Below are positions 8,759 to 17,267 of a stretch of DNA of 64,000 bases, in pieces. The position numbers and the translations under genes were made by a program. The notes beneath the pieces are model-generated. The model ran no database searches. It worked only from the letters and a program-made list of their open reading frames with translations, and had not been told where the DNA came from. The DNA is from Rossellomorea vietnamensis (GTDB taxonomy: Bacteria > Bacillota > Bacilli > Bacillales > Bacillaceae_B). How positions within the stretch are numbered: the stretch's first letter is position 1; each line of letters opens with the position of its first letter. The stretch is from NCBI RefSeq assembly GCF_025398035.1, contig NZ_CP104558.1:682001-746000 (forward strand), read 5' to 3'.

Positions 8759-9643
8759 TTAAGCCTCCTTTTCATAATAGTGCATAAAGATTTCTTCTAA
8801 ATCAGGCTCCTCGATCCAGAGATTCGATATTTCAATATCAGCAATTTTCTTCATGACCTTGTTAATATCCCCCCTGAACAGGAAGCTGACTTGACGGTCT
8901 TTTATTTCCAGGTTGCTTACGCCCTCCACCTCATAGAAAGAAGGTTCGAAATCCCCTTTCGTCTCTATCTTGAATTTTTTATGATTCTTTTCTTTTAGCG
9001 TACTGATTTTCTCAACTTGAACGATCCTTCCTTCTTTGATGATTGCGACCCGATCACACATTCGCTGAACTTCACTCAATATATGTGATGAAAATAAGAT
9101 GGTAGCTCCTCTCTTATTTTCATCTTGAAGTAATTCAAAGAATTTCTGTTGCATGAGGGGGTCCAAGCCTGAAGTAGGTTCATCCAATATTATCAGCTTT
9201 GGTTCGTGAAGCAAACCCTGAATGATCCCGACCTTCTTCTTATTACCAAGAGATAGATCATCAATCTTCTTCGTTACGTCCAGATTTAACATATCGGCTA
9301 AATCCTTGATTCTTTTTGTACAATCCTTCTTATAAAAGCTGGCAGAATACTTTAAAAGGTCGATGACCTTCATATTGTCATAATAAAATACTTCAGAAGG
9401 CAGGTATCCCACTTCCTTTGCAATATCCGGGGCAGATTCGATGCAATCCATACCGAAGATCGTTGCGCTGCCTGCGGACGGATGGATCAGTGAAAGAAGG
9501 GTCCGGATGGTTGTTGATTTCCCCGCACCATTTGGCCCGATGAACCCAAAGATCTCCCCTTCTTCAACATGAAAACTGACGTCGCTGATCCCCCTGGATT
9601 TCCCATAGTTTTTAGTCAATGAGTGAATTTCAATCACATTCAT
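8759..9643 (-). CDS. ABC transporter ATP-binding protein
   Basis: ATPase subunit of the exporter, 294 residues. Walker A GPNGAGKST near residue 37, a signature loop reading LSLGNKKKVG in place of LSGGQ, Walker B LIILDEPTSGLDP, and the switch His in SSHIL. A C-terminal extension of about 75 residues (from roughly 215) is typical of drug-export ATPases such as BcrA/NatA. The LSLGN signature is a common variant in this group and not a sign of decay. Operon position: after TetR, before the two permeases. Confidence 0.9.
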   Translation of the reverse strand: MNVIEIHSLTKNYGKSRGISDVSFHVEEGEIFGFIGPNGAGKSTTIRTLLSLIHPSAGSATIFGMDCIESAPDIAKEVGYLPSEVFYYDNMKVIDLLKYSASFYKKDCTKRIKDLADMLNLDVTKKIDDLSLGNKKKVGIIQGLLHEPKLIILDEPTSGLDPLMQQKFFELLQDENKRGATILFSSHILSEVQRMCDRVAIIKEGRIVQVEKISTLKEKNHKKFKIETKGDFEPSFYEVEGVSNLEIKDRQVSFLFRGDINKVMKKIADIEISNLWIEEPDLEEIFMHYYEKEA

Positions 9644-9666
9644 TAAATGATCCTCCCTTTTTCTTT

Positions 9667-10287
9667 CTATTTGTAAAAAGAAATCTTCAACAATTCGATA
9701 TAGGCGTCGATTTCCGCCAGCACTTCTTCTTGATTGATTTCAGCTACAGATCGTGACTTCGCTTTCTGCTGTTGTTGATTGGCCATCCCTTCGAAGGTCC
9801 AGTAAATAACCTGGATCGATTTGTTTACGTCAATCCCCTCTTTGAATTTGGAAGTATCGACATTGGAAAATAAAGTGGCAAAGCTACTCTCCACCATCCT
9901 CGTTTTATACTTCTCAATTTCGTTTTTTACTTCGGGAGCTTCTTCCGAGAAAGCGCTGGTAAGGAAATTGATTAGATCGGGATAAACAGAGAATAATTCA
10001 AACTTGATCAATGTCACAGAGCGGATCGTAACGAAAATATCATGCTCATTCCAGTCGAGTCTTTCATATATTTTTCCTGTGAACAAATCCGTGAGGTGTT
10101 CATAAAGAGAAACATATAATTCTTTTTTGCTATTAAAATAATGAAACAGAATTCCCTTGGAAATCTTCGCTTCCTTTACGATGGCATTTGTCGAGGCTTT
10201 TTCATAACCATTTTCGGCGAAAACCCGGGTTGCGGCTCTAATAATTCGATCTTCTTTCTCAGGATCGATGTTTAATGACTTAAACAA
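9667..10287 (-). CDS. TetR family regulator of the ABC-2 operon
   Basis: Repressor of 206 residues, first gene of its own operon. HTH at residues 30-50 (ASTNAIVKEAKISKGILFHYF). The TTG start at 10287 follows GGAGG by 10 nt. Immediately upstream is a perfect 21-bp palindrome, so the protein very likely represses its own operon, which includes the ABC exporter. The C-terminal domain has no recognisable ligand signature. Confidence 0.88.
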   Translation of the reverse strand: MFKSLNIDPEKEDRIIRAATRVFAENGYEKASTNAIVKEAKISKGILFHYFNSKKELYVSLYEHLTDLFTGKIYERLDWNEHDIFVTIRSVTLIKFELFSVYPDLINFLTSAFSEEAPEVKNEIEKYKTRMVESSFATLFSNVDTSKFKEGIDVNKSIQVIYWTFEGMANQQQQKAKSRSVAEINQEEVLAEIDAYIELLKISFYK

Positions 10288-10317
10288 CCTTTGTAGACCT
10301 CCTTTTAAAGGACAATG

Positions 10318-10338
10318 TATTGACCACTGTGGTCAATA
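10318..10338 (-). promoter_or_regulatory. 21-bp palindromic operator upstream of the TetR/ABC-2 operon
   Basis: TATTGACCAC-T-GTGGTCAATA, perfectly symmetrical, 31-51 bp before the TetR start. Its left half contains TTGACC, which may serve as a -35 element, although I could not place a convincing -10. Size and symmetry fit a TetR dimer site; binding is inferred. Confidence 0.7.
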
Positions 10339-10405
10339 TTATTTTTATATAATGGCTGACTCCATAAATTCACTTATTTTTACCCTAAACAGTACGGTTT
10401 CTTGG

Positions 10406-10438
10406 ATTTAAAAATGCCCAGGGAGTACCTGAGCATTT
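10406..10438 (-). terminator. Terminator after the fluoride channel pair
   Basis: Minus strand AATGCTCAGG-TACTC-CCTGGGCATT (one G-T pair) followed by TTTAAAT. Confidence 0.7.
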
Positions 10439-10475
10439 AATGAATACTATTGATCTATGTGAGTTACCGTCTTCT

Positions 10476-10835
10476 TTACACCCTGCCTAAAGCCATCCCT
10501 ACAAAAGCGAATAAAATACCAATCGTATAGCTGATCAGGAGATAAGTAATCAGGGGCTTCCATTTGTTATCGGCATGAAGTTGAATGGTTTCCAATTTAA
10601 AAGTGGAAAAAGTCGTATAGGACCCAAGAAAACCGGTCCCGAGAAGAAGAATACCTGTTTCTGCGATGTCCGAGCCGATTACATAGCCAAGAAGAAATGA
10701 CCCAACCAGATTGACGAATAAGGTAGCGTATGGAAAGTCTGTATGATCATATTTCTTGAACAAACGGCTGATCCCAAAGCGGGATATTGCCCCAAAGAAC
10801 CCCCCGATCGCGACCATCATACCCTGTACAATCAT
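10476..10835 (-). CDS. crcB: Fluoride ion channel CrcB/Fluc (second paralogue)
   Basis: Small four-helix membrane protein of 119 residues that lets fluoride leave the cell. Fluc signatures: GGFFGAISRFG near residue 10 and GTGFLGSYTTFSTFKLE near 70, containing the central-helix break and the Phe/Thr-Ser-rich lining of the pore. It follows the first paralogue by 2 bp. Tandem Fluc genes in Bacillales commonly make a two-subunit channel, so heterodimer formation is likely but not shown. Together with its partner it forms a two-gene operon behind a structured leader. Confidence 0.92.
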   Translation of the reverse strand: MIVQGMMVAIGGFFGAISRFGISRLFKKYDHTDFPYATLFVNLVGSFLLGYVIGSDIAETGILLLGTGFLGSYTTFSTFKLETIQLHADNKWKPLITYLLISYTIGILFAFVGMALGRV

Positions 10836-10837
10836 CT

Positions 10838-11236
10838 TTAGACCCCCTTTCGCTTATACAGATTAAATTGCTGCTTCCCAATTGTAAAGCCTGCCCATGA
10901 CATAAATAAACCACCGAACATGCTTCCTAATATATAAATAAGTGCCAGAACCAAATGGGAATGAGTAAGAAGGTTGACCGTTTCGACACTGAATGTGGAA
11001 AAAGTAGTGAAAGATCCAATCATCCCTGTCCCGATGGCTGTGGCTGCCATTGAAGGGACCTTCTTCATCTGAAATATGTACATTGTGACATATCCCAACG
11101 CGAAGCTTCCAATCATATTTGCAAGAAACGTCCCCATAGGAAACGTATAATCCCACCATCCACCGGCAAATATCCCAAGATAATATCGCAGCAGGGCCCC
11201 GACCATACCGGCTGCACCAACTAATAAATAGATCAT
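10838..11236 (-). CDS. crcB: Fluoride ion channel CrcB/Fluc (first paralogue)
   Basis: First of two tandem Fluc genes, 132 residues. Motifs GMVGALLRYYLG near residue 10 and GTGMIGSFTTFSTFSVE near 75 match the family. Four hydrophobic helices. The ATG has AGAGGTGG 6 nt upstream. The leader between 11237 and 11388 carries a probable promoter and a large hairpin resembling the expression platform of a fluoride riboswitch, although the standard aptamer could not be recognised. Confidence 0.92.
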   Translation of the reverse strand: MIYLLVGAAGMVGALLRYYLGIFAGGWWDYTFPMGTFLANMIGSFALGYVTMYIFQMKKVPSMAATAIGTGMIGSFTTFSTFSVETVNLLTHSHLVLALIYILGSMFGGLFMSWAGFTIGKQQFNLYKRKGV

Positions 11237-11269
11237 AATCTTCCACCTCTAACATAAAAATTCTTTCAT

Positions 11270-11340
11270 GAAAGAGACTCCTACCGATACATGAGTATCA
11301 GTAGGAGTCTCTCCCTGTTAAGTAATCATGCTAACTCCCT
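11270..11340 (-). promoter_or_regulatory. Structured leader of the fluoride-channel operon (candidate divergent fluoride riboswitch or attenuator)
   Basis: The minus-strand RNA would contain GGGAGU (complement of 11335-11340), then a 17-bp stem (arms 11274-11290 and 11295-11311, one mismatch) whose 5' arm begins GAGACUCCUAC. In known crcB riboswitches an upstream GGAGU pairs with ACUCC and competes with a CUCCUAC/GUAGGAG terminator; that logic can be drawn here. The usual GGNGAUGG...GUUC aptamer is not visible and the T-tract (CTCTTTC) is weak. It could simply be a terminator for mgtE. Confidence 0.4.
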
Positions 11341-11355
11341 TGACGTTCACTGAGT

Positions 11356-11383
11356 ATTTTACCACAGGAAATATGTTGGCCAA
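11356..11383 (-). promoter_or_regulatory. Candidate promoter of the fluoride-channel operon
   Basis: Minus strand TTGGCC, 16 bp, TAAAAT, lying just after the mgtE stop and about 15 bases before the structured leader. Two mismatches to the -35 consensus and one to the -10. Confidence 0.5.
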
Positions 11384-11388
11384 ATCCT

Positions 11389-12747
11389 TTACATCAATTT
11401 TGTAATAAACATGGTGGCAATGCCAAAATAGATCAGAAGGGATAGAATATCATTGATCGTTGTGATCAAAGGTCCGGAAGCAACGGCAGGATCTATGTTA
11501 AATTTATATAGGATGAGGGGGATGATGGTTCCTGCCAACGTTCCGATAATTAATGTTATCAGTAAGGAGCTTCCCACCACGAGTCCTAACACAATATTGC
11601 CCTGCCACACAAAGGCAATCAGGGCGATCATGACGGCACAAGTCACACCGATGATGATGCCTACCCATAATTCCCGGAAAACGAGCTTTATGACTTGTTT
11701 AATATCCAAATCATTCGAGACCAGTCCCCTGACGACAACGGCCAGAGATTGCGTACCAGTGTTCCCGGTCATCCCCGCAATCATCGGCATAAAGAATGCA
11801 AGAGCCACGACCTGTTCCAGGGTTGCAGAGAATCTGTCAATGATGCTTCCCGAAACGAGTCCTATGAACAGTAATAAAACAAGCCACGGAAGACGTCGAT
11901 AGGCTGCAACAAATGGTTTGGTCGTAAAGTCGATGGATTTACCCGATGCGGATAACTTCTCAATATCCTCATTGGCTTCTTGAATGACCACATCAATGAT
12001 GTCATCGACGGTGATGACCCCGACAAGCCTTCCGTCTTCTTCAATGACCGGAAGTGTGATGAAGTCATAGCGGCTGATCAATTTGGCCACTTCTTCCTGA
12101 TCGGTATGGACATCAACTTTAACCACACGGCTGTACATGATATCTTCAATTTTATCTAGTAATTCGCTAAGTAATAAATCCTTGTAGGAAATGACGCCTA
12201 TCAATTTCTTTTCGTCGTCAATGACATAGAGATAGTTCAAATATTCGGCGAGTTCCGCGAAATGCTTCAGTTTATCCACTGCTTCACGGACCGTATAATG
12301 TTTAGGTATCCACACATAGCGGTTGTTCATGATCCGGCCGGCTGTTTCCGGTTCGTATGTCATGAGATTTTGAACAACCTGAGACTCTGCCTGGTTCATC
12401 TCTGAAAGTAATTCCTCTATTTTCTCGGGCTCCAAATCCGTCAGCAATGTGGCCAGGTTGTCATTTTCCATCAGATCGAGGACCTTTGTAGATTTCTCTA
12501 TCCCGAGCTTCTCCAAAACGAGCAACTGATCTTCCCTTTCAATCTCCTGAATGAATTCCGTAAGCTCTTCAAGAGGTAAATACAAAAGGAATTTATTCCG
12601 GTGCTTGGACGGGATATGTAGATATTGCTGAGCAATGTCGTATGGCTGAAGCTCTTCAATTATATCTAAAAAAATGCTTTTCTTTCCATCTTTCAAACTT
12701 TGGATAATGGCAAGGGTGATTTCATTTTCCGTCATGGATAATGTCAT
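11389..12747 (-). CDS. mgtE: Magnesium transporter/channel MgtE
   Basis: Mg2+ channel of the plasma membrane, 452 residues, the standard length. Domains in order: acidic MgtE_N superhelix (about 20-130), two CBS domains (about 140-255; second one SRVVKVDVHTDQEE...LVGVITVDDII), a connecting helix, then five membrane helices (about 285-452) with the conserved FMPMIAGMTGNTGTQS stretch that lines the pore. AAGGAGCACCC precedes the ATG. The CBS/N domains close the pore when internal Mg2+ is high. No canonical M-box leader is present upstream; a shorter hairpin is found instead. Confidence 0.95.
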   Translation of the reverse strand: MTLSMTENEITLAIIQSLKDGKKSIFLDIIEELQPYDIAQQYLHIPSKHRNKFLLYLPLEELTEFIQEIEREDQLLVLEKLGIEKSTKVLDLMENDNLATLLTDLEPEKIEELLSEMNQAESQVVQNLMTYEPETAGRIMNNRYVWIPKHYTVREAVDKLKHFAELAEYLNYLYVIDDEKKLIGVISYKDLLLSELLDKIEDIMYSRVVKVDVHTDQEEVAKLISRYDFITLPVIEEDGRLVGVITVDDIIDVVIQEANEDIEKLSASGKSIDFTTKPFVAAYRRLPWLVLLLFIGLVSGSIIDRFSATLEQVVALAFFMPMIAGMTGNTGTQSLAVVVRGLVSNDLDIKQVIKLVFRELWVGIIIGVTCAVMIALIAFVWQGNIVLGLVVGSSLLITLIIGTLAGTIIPLILYKFNIDPAVASGPLITTINDILSLLIYFGIATMFITKLM

Positions 12748-12790
12748 TGAGGGTGCTCCTTATACTATGTTTCTTTTCAGTTCGCACGAT

Positions 12791-12830
12791 GAGATACCGA
12801 GAAGGGTACTCATCACCCTACTAGTATCTC
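12791..12830 (-). promoter_or_regulatory. Hairpin in the mgtE leader
   Basis: On the minus strand GAGATAC (12824-12830) pairs with GTATCTC (12791-12797) and AGGGT (12815-12819) with ACCCT (12803-12807), with internal loops between. No T-tract follows, so it is not a terminator of the upstream helicase gene. It lies 44 bases before the mgtE start. Function unknown. Confidence 0.4.
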
Positions 12831-12867
12831 CCGAATCCTGCGTTCATGCCAATTTCTATTGTACTGG

Positions 12868-15800
12868 TTATTGATCTATGGATAGGATTTCTTTCAATTC
12901 CTCTTCGGTTAAGGTCTGAACCATCTTTTCATCAGGGTCCATGATATCCCGGATCAGGTTCCTCTTTTTTTCCTGCAGCTCGTTCATCTTCTCTTCGATC
13001 GTTCCTTTGGCAATCAGCTTCAGCACTTTCACCGTATTTTCCTGTCCCATCCGATGGGCCCTGTCCGCTGCTTGTTCCTCTACAGCGGGATTCCACCATG
13101 TATCATATAGAATCACCGTATCGGCACTCGTTAAATTCAGCCCTGTTCCACCTGCCTTTAGAGAGATGAGAAAGAGATTCCGTTCCCCTTCATTAAATCG
13201 ACTGCACATCTTAACCCTCTCTTCTGACGGAGTGGTTCCATTCAGGTAAAAGTAGGATTGTCCTTTGAGTGTCAGCTCTCTCCCGATCATCTCAAGCATT
13301 TTCGTAAATTGCGAAAAGACCAGGACCCTTCTGCCTGACAACCTGGACTCCTCCAACAACTCCATCAGCTCTAAGAATTTTGCTGATGAGCCATGATAAC
13401 CATCTACAAATAATCCGGGATGGCAGCAGATTTGTCTTAAACGGGTCAATCCGGCGAGAATTTTAATTTTGTTTTTCCTTAGCGTGTTCTTATCCAAATG
13501 CTTCATCGTATCGTGTTTCAGCTTGGCGAGATAAGCCGCATACAATTCTTTTTGCTGGGGCAGAAGCTCTGAATAATGGGTAATTTCTTCTTTTCCGGGA
13601 AGTTCAGATAACACGTCTTTCTTCATTCTGCGAAGAACGAATGGTTTGATTCTTTTCGCTATATCTTTTCTTGTTAAACGGCTGTAATCCTTAAGTCCTT
13701 TGAATAATCCCGGAAATACAACGTGGAAGATGGACCATAATTCTTCAAGTGAATTCTCTACAGGAGTTCCGGACAAGGCGAAGCGATTATTCGCTTCTAT
13801 CTTCTTCACACTTCTTGCCGTTTGGGTGAGTGGATTTTTGAAAGCCTGTGCCTCATCAAAAAAGACCGTATGGAATTTCTGTCGTTCATACCATTTACTA
13901 TCGCTTCGCAGTAAAGGATAGGAAGTGATGATTACATCCGCATCCCTCATACCTTTCTGTTTCTTCTTTCGTACAGCCTGGTTACCGTCCATGATGAGGA
14001 CATTGACCTCGGGGGCAAATTTCCCACATTCGCTGTTCCAGTTATACGTCAGGGAAGAGGGACAGACAATCAGGGCCGGAAGCTTCTTTTCCCTGATTTC
14101 TTCAAGAACCGATACGATAAACGTGATGCTCTGAACCGTTTTCCCAAGCCCCATATCATCAGCCAGGATCCCGCCGAACCCATAATGGGAAAGAGTCTTC
14201 ATCCAGCGAAAGCCTGTCTTCTGGTAGTTTCTCAGCCGCTCGTCTAATAGGGAAGGCACCGAAATCTCCCGGCTGTCTGGGTTCATAAGCTGCCTGTAAA
14301 ATTCTTGGAAGGAATGTTCAAAAGTAAATGAATGCCCCCCTTCAACTGTATCCAGAAGGTGTAAGCTTTGATGCAATGGTTGCTCGAGCCCTTTCACGAG
14401 ATCATTCTTCTCTGCTTGTGACGTATGCATGAAGCGCTGGATATCTTGAAACTCCTTTGATTCCAGTGATAAGAGAGAGCCGTTTCGCATCCTGTAATAC
14501 TTCCGTTTTTCTTCCAATGCCCCGAGGAGCTCCATGATCTGTCTATCCGGGATGCCATCCATTTCAAAAGTGAATTCCAGCCAGTTCATTCGTTCCTTTT
14601 TTACTTTGACTCTTATTTTTGGATGATGATTCCCTCGGGAAATCCTGTTTCTTACAGCGGTTGTGGCATAAATTTGAATATCCTTTTGAAGCTTCGTCAC
14701 TCCATAGGTTAAAAACTCATATTCCAAATCTTCATTGTGTAAGTAGTAACCACCTTCTGTTTTCCCGAAAGAAAACTCGTCCATCCATTCAAGAATGGTA
14801 TTTTCTTTCTCTACATTTCGTATGAGAAGGGAACCTGATGGCGCTTCCCGATTTTCCAGGGGATGAATAACGATTTGATCATAATGGAATTCAAGTCCGG
14901 CTAACAATCGGTTTTTCACCCGATCGAGATAAAGCTTTGCAACAAGCGGTGCCGATTCCAACCTTTCCGCAATGTCATCTGATATTTGAACTTCCCCTAA
15001 TTTCTTCAATCCCACAGCCACTTTTTCAAGGAAAAAGCCGATCTGGTCCGGGGAAATAGGGATGAACCGTGACCCTGAATGGCCTAACAATCTCTTTAAT
15101 TCAGTAAGTCTTTTCACGTCCATACTATCAAGCTGCGTAAAAACACCATCATGAATGACGGTTTGATATTCTTCCAAAATCGTCATATTATCCAGTCCGG
15201 AAATGTATAACCTGTAACCTACAGCCTGGGCCTGCTTAAAGTAGAATTGTATTGGAAGAGGCAGCTCCCCTTGTGTAAACCCTTCATGGGTTCTTGCGTT
15301 ATGCTGCAAATTAACGTCTTTAGCAAGTTTGAGTAGTGGAATGAGGTTATCCCATAATGATGGAGGAATAAGCAAATAGCCATCATCGTTTTTATTACCT
15401 GAACCCTTTGACACATTCACAAGATATTGAATGACAGCTGCTGTATCAGTCTCAAAACAATGAAACTCCGGATTGAATATGAATGAGCCTGAAACATGAA
15501 AGGGTTTCCCTTCATTTATATATTCCAAAAAGGATCGAATCGGCTTTAGCTTAGATCCATCTATGATACATTCAATTCCAAGCATCTCTCCCCCATCTTG
15601 GGTAGACGTTGGATGAATCAGAAATTCACATGGCACAATCTGTCTGTTTTCAAAATGACGAAGCTTAGCGGGGGAACGGAAGGATTCCTCCTGGAACAAT
15701 GTGAAAAACTCCTCTGTTACGCCTTCTTCATTCCTTTTCATCCTTCGCTCTTCATTTTCCATCTTCAAAAGCACAGCAGCTATATGCTGACAATCCTTAT

Positions 15801-16041
15801 CAAATGATGCAAGCTTGGGGCAGCTGCAGCTCGCTTCGATTTCACCTTTTGAATCCTCCTGAATGGTAACGTGAAATTCTTCTTCCCCCATTACAGTCCC
15901 TCGACAAAAATGTCTCGAATATTCGTCTAATGTCACCTTGTTGGAGCGGTAATACGCCTCTCCCCGTTTGAAGGAAACAGTACCGCAGCGTTCTTTTATG
16001 AGTTTTTGATGTATAGCTTTCAAGGATCTGATTCCTTCCAT
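12868..16041 (-). CDS. SWIM zinc-finger SNF2-family helicase (YwqA/RapA-like ATPase)
   Basis: Large (1057 residue) Swi2/Snf2 DNA-dependent ATPase. An N-terminal SWIM finger near residues 67-90 (CSCPKLASFDKDCQHIA, CxC...CxH) is followed by a bacterial SNF2-associated region, the helicase N-lobe from about 600 with Walker A DDMGLGKT near 629 and DEAQ near 730, and the C-lobe ending in the GTGLNL and HRMGQ motifs. Bacterial relatives remodel RNA polymerase or nucleic-acid complexes; the exact role of this subgroup is unknown. The ATG at 16041 has no clear ribosome site; a TTG at 16023, preceded by GGAAGGA, is a credible alternative start. It ends 120 bp before mgtE. Confidence 0.88.
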   Translation of the reverse strand: MEGIRSLKAIHQKLIKERCGTVSFKRGEAYYRSNKVTLDEYSRHFCRGTVMGEEEFHVTIQEDSKGEIEASCSCPKLASFDKDCQHIAAVLLKMENEERRMKRNEEGVTEEFFTLFQEESFRSPAKLRHFENRQIVPCEFLIHPTSTQDGGEMLGIECIIDGSKLKPIRSFLEYINEGKPFHVSGSFIFNPEFHCFETDTAAVIQYLVNVSKGSGNKNDDGYLLIPPSLWDNLIPLLKLAKDVNLQHNARTHEGFTQGELPLPIQFYFKQAQAVGYRLYISGLDNMTILEEYQTVIHDGVFTQLDSMDVKRLTELKRLLGHSGSRFIPISPDQIGFFLEKVAVGLKKLGEVQISDDIAERLESAPLVAKLYLDRVKNRLLAGLEFHYDQIVIHPLENREAPSGSLLIRNVEKENTILEWMDEFSFGKTEGGYYLHNEDLEYEFLTYGVTKLQKDIQIYATTAVRNRISRGNHHPKIRVKVKKERMNWLEFTFEMDGIPDRQIMELLGALEEKRKYYRMRNGSLLSLESKEFQDIQRFMHTSQAEKNDLVKGLEQPLHQSLHLLDTVEGGHSFTFEHSFQEFYRQLMNPDSREISVPSLLDERLRNYQKTGFRWMKTLSHYGFGGILADDMGLGKTVQSITFIVSVLEEIREKKLPALIVCPSSLTYNWNSECGKFAPEVNVLIMDGNQAVRKKKQKGMRDADVIITSYPLLRSDSKWYERQKFHTVFFDEAQAFKNPLTQTARSVKKIEANNRFALSGTPVENSLEELWSIFHVVFPGLFKGLKDYSRLTRKDIAKRIKPFVLRRMKKDVLSELPGKEEITHYSELLPQQKELYAAYLAKLKHDTMKHLDKNTLRKNKIKILAGLTRLRQICCHPGLFVDGYHGSSAKFLELMELLEESRLSGRRVLVFSQFTKMLEMIGRELTLKGQSYFYLNGTTPSEERVKMCSRFNEGERNLFLISLKAGGTGLNLTSADTVILYDTWWNPAVEEQAADRAHRMGQENTVKVLKLIAKGTIEEKMNELQEKKRNLIRDIMDPDEKMVQTLTEEELKEILSIDQ

Positions 16042-16150
16042 GAATATATATAGTAATGACCGATCATTTTTTTGTCTTCAACATTCTAATGATAACAACA
16101 ATTTCCGGATTTAGAAACATCCTGAGAGGATTAGTATTTTCATAGAAACG

Positions 16151-16156
16151 TATAAT
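16151..16156 (+). promoter_or_regulatory. TATAAT -10 element facing the toxin-like gene
   Basis: A perfect TATAAT on the plus strand, with no good -35, would start an RNA near 16163 that runs antisense through the terminator and coding region of the small ORF. This is the geometry expected for a type I antitoxin RNA. Weak evidence on its own. Confidence 0.3.
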
Positions 16157-16189
16157 GAAGGAAAAAGCGACATAGAATATAAGGGAAAC

Positions 16190-16227
16190 AGAAAAAAATC
16201 CGCACTATGAGGCCAGTCATAGTCCGG
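16190..16227 (-). terminator. Terminator of the 26-codon toxin-like gene
   Basis: Minus strand TCCGGACTATGA-CTGGCC-TCATAGTGCGGA (one mismatch) then TTTTTTT, 20 bases after the small ORF stop. Confidence 0.8.
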
Positions 16228-16246
16228 AAAATGTTCATGTCTTTTT

Positions 16247-16327
16247 CTACTTATCAATGTGATTCAGTAACGAAATGAAGAAGCTGCCGGCTTGAAAAAT
16301 GAGCATGAAAATGAAATATTCTTCCAT
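16247..16327 (-). CDS. Putative 26-residue holin-like toxin / small membrane peptide
   Basis: MEEYFIFMLIFQ... is a 26-residue peptide with one membrane-spanning stretch, ending in a charged NHIDK tail. It has an almost ideal ribosome site (AGGAGGTGA, 5 nt before ATG) and its own strong terminator. Short acidic N-terminus, single hydrophobic helix and charged tail are the pattern of the holin-like type I toxins (BsrG/TxpA/YqdB group) of Bacillus. Known members are usually 25-60 residues. No direct proof of toxicity or of an antitoxin RNA; a plain small membrane protein is the alternative. Confidence 0.55.
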   Translation of the reverse strand: MEEYFIFMLIFQAGSFFISLLNHIDK

Positions 16328-16441
16328 CCTTGTCACCTCCTGTTGAGGGAAGAAATTTGTCCCCACTTGATATCTATGTAAGATTGACTCAGTTCATGCG
16401 TTTTTTTGTTGTGAATTGGATATTCTGGTAGGGGAAAACGA

Positions 16442-16479
16442 AATCCCGGATGATCATTCCATGATTATCCGGGATTTTG
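16442..16479 (+). terminator. Hairpin between the toxin-like gene and the acetate transporter gene
   Basis: AATCCCGGATGATCAT-TCC-ATGATTATCCGGGATT (15 of 16 pairs) followed by TTG. It may terminate a plus-strand antisense RNA of the toxin region, or act in the leader of the transporter gene. Confidence 0.55.
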
Positions 16480-16569
16480 TATGAAAGTTTCGCTTACATG
16501 ATATTTTCTATTGCATACCCACACTTTTTTATGTAAATTAGTCAGGTATGTTTAATAGGAGGTATCATC

Positions 16570-17187
16570 ATGAATCACACACAAACCACTCAACGGGTTC
16601 AGATCACGACAGCTGATCCATCTGCCCTTGGACTTTTCGGACTGGCCATGGTCACTCTTGTAGCTTCTTCTGCAAAACTCGGATGGACTGACGGCGTGTC
16701 GTTCGTATTACCTTGGGCGATTTTCCTCGGAGGCATTGCCCAATTGATGGCAAGCTTTGGAGATGCAAAGCACAATAATACATTCGGTATGACTGCATTC
16801 GGTGCTTTCGGATTATTCTGGCTGGGGGTTGGGACTTCCTGGTTGATTTCATTCGGGGTATTCGGAGAAGCAGCGGCGGCTGCAATAGATCCAAGTCAGC
16901 TCGGCATAGCCTATATAGGCTATCTGATATTCAGTATCTTCATGACAGTTGGTGCCATGGAGACTCATAAGGTCTTATTCATCATTTTTGTCCTGATCGA
17001 TTTCTTATTCATCGGCCTTTCCCTGTCCACACTGGGAGTCGCTCCTGAAGCCACGCACAAATTAGCAGCGATCTCTGAACTGTTCATTGCCCTTTTCAGC
17101 TTTTACGGTTCAGCCGCAAGTGTATTGAATACACACTTCGGTAAAGAAACGCTTCCTGTTGGAAAGCCATTTGGAATTTTTAAATAA
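16570..17187 (+). CDS. Acetate/succinate uptake transporter, GPR1/FUN34/YaaH (SatP) family
   Basis: Six-helix membrane carrier of 205 residues. The family signature N-P-x-P-L-G-L appears as ADPSALGLFGLAMVTL near residue 15, and the MASFGDAKHNNTFGMTAFGAFGLFW stretch near 60-80 matches the conserved second signature. Relatives move acetate, succinate or ammonium. TAGGAGGTATCATC precedes the ATG. It is monocistronic with its own terminator. Confidence 0.9.
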   Translation: MNHTQTTQRVQITTADPSALGLFGLAMVTLVASSAKLGWTDGVSFVLPWAIFLGGIAQLMASFGDAKHNNTFGMTAFGAFGLFWLGVGTSWLISFGVFGEAAAAAIDPSQLGIAYIGYLIFSIFMTVGAMETHKVLFIIFVLIDFLFIGLSLSTLGVAPEATHKLAAISELFIALFSFYGSAASVLNTHFGKETLPVGKPFGIFK

Positions 17188-17194
17188 GCAGAAA

Positions 17195-17227
17195 GAAGAG
17201 AGAGATGAGCGACTCATCTCTCTCTTC
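17195..17227 (+). terminator. Terminator after the acetate transporter gene
   Basis: GAAGAGAGAGATGAG-CGA-CTCATCTCTCTCTTC, a perfect 15-bp stem, then TATTTC. Confidence 0.85.
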
Positions 17228-17267
17228 TATTTCATTATGGATCAGAATATCATGTCCAGTGTTTTTG

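Noticed and set aside
12748..12867. M-box magnesium riboswitch before mgtE
   Set aside because: The roughly 160-base M-box does not fit in the 120-bp gap, and its conserved core was not found; only a small hairpin is present.
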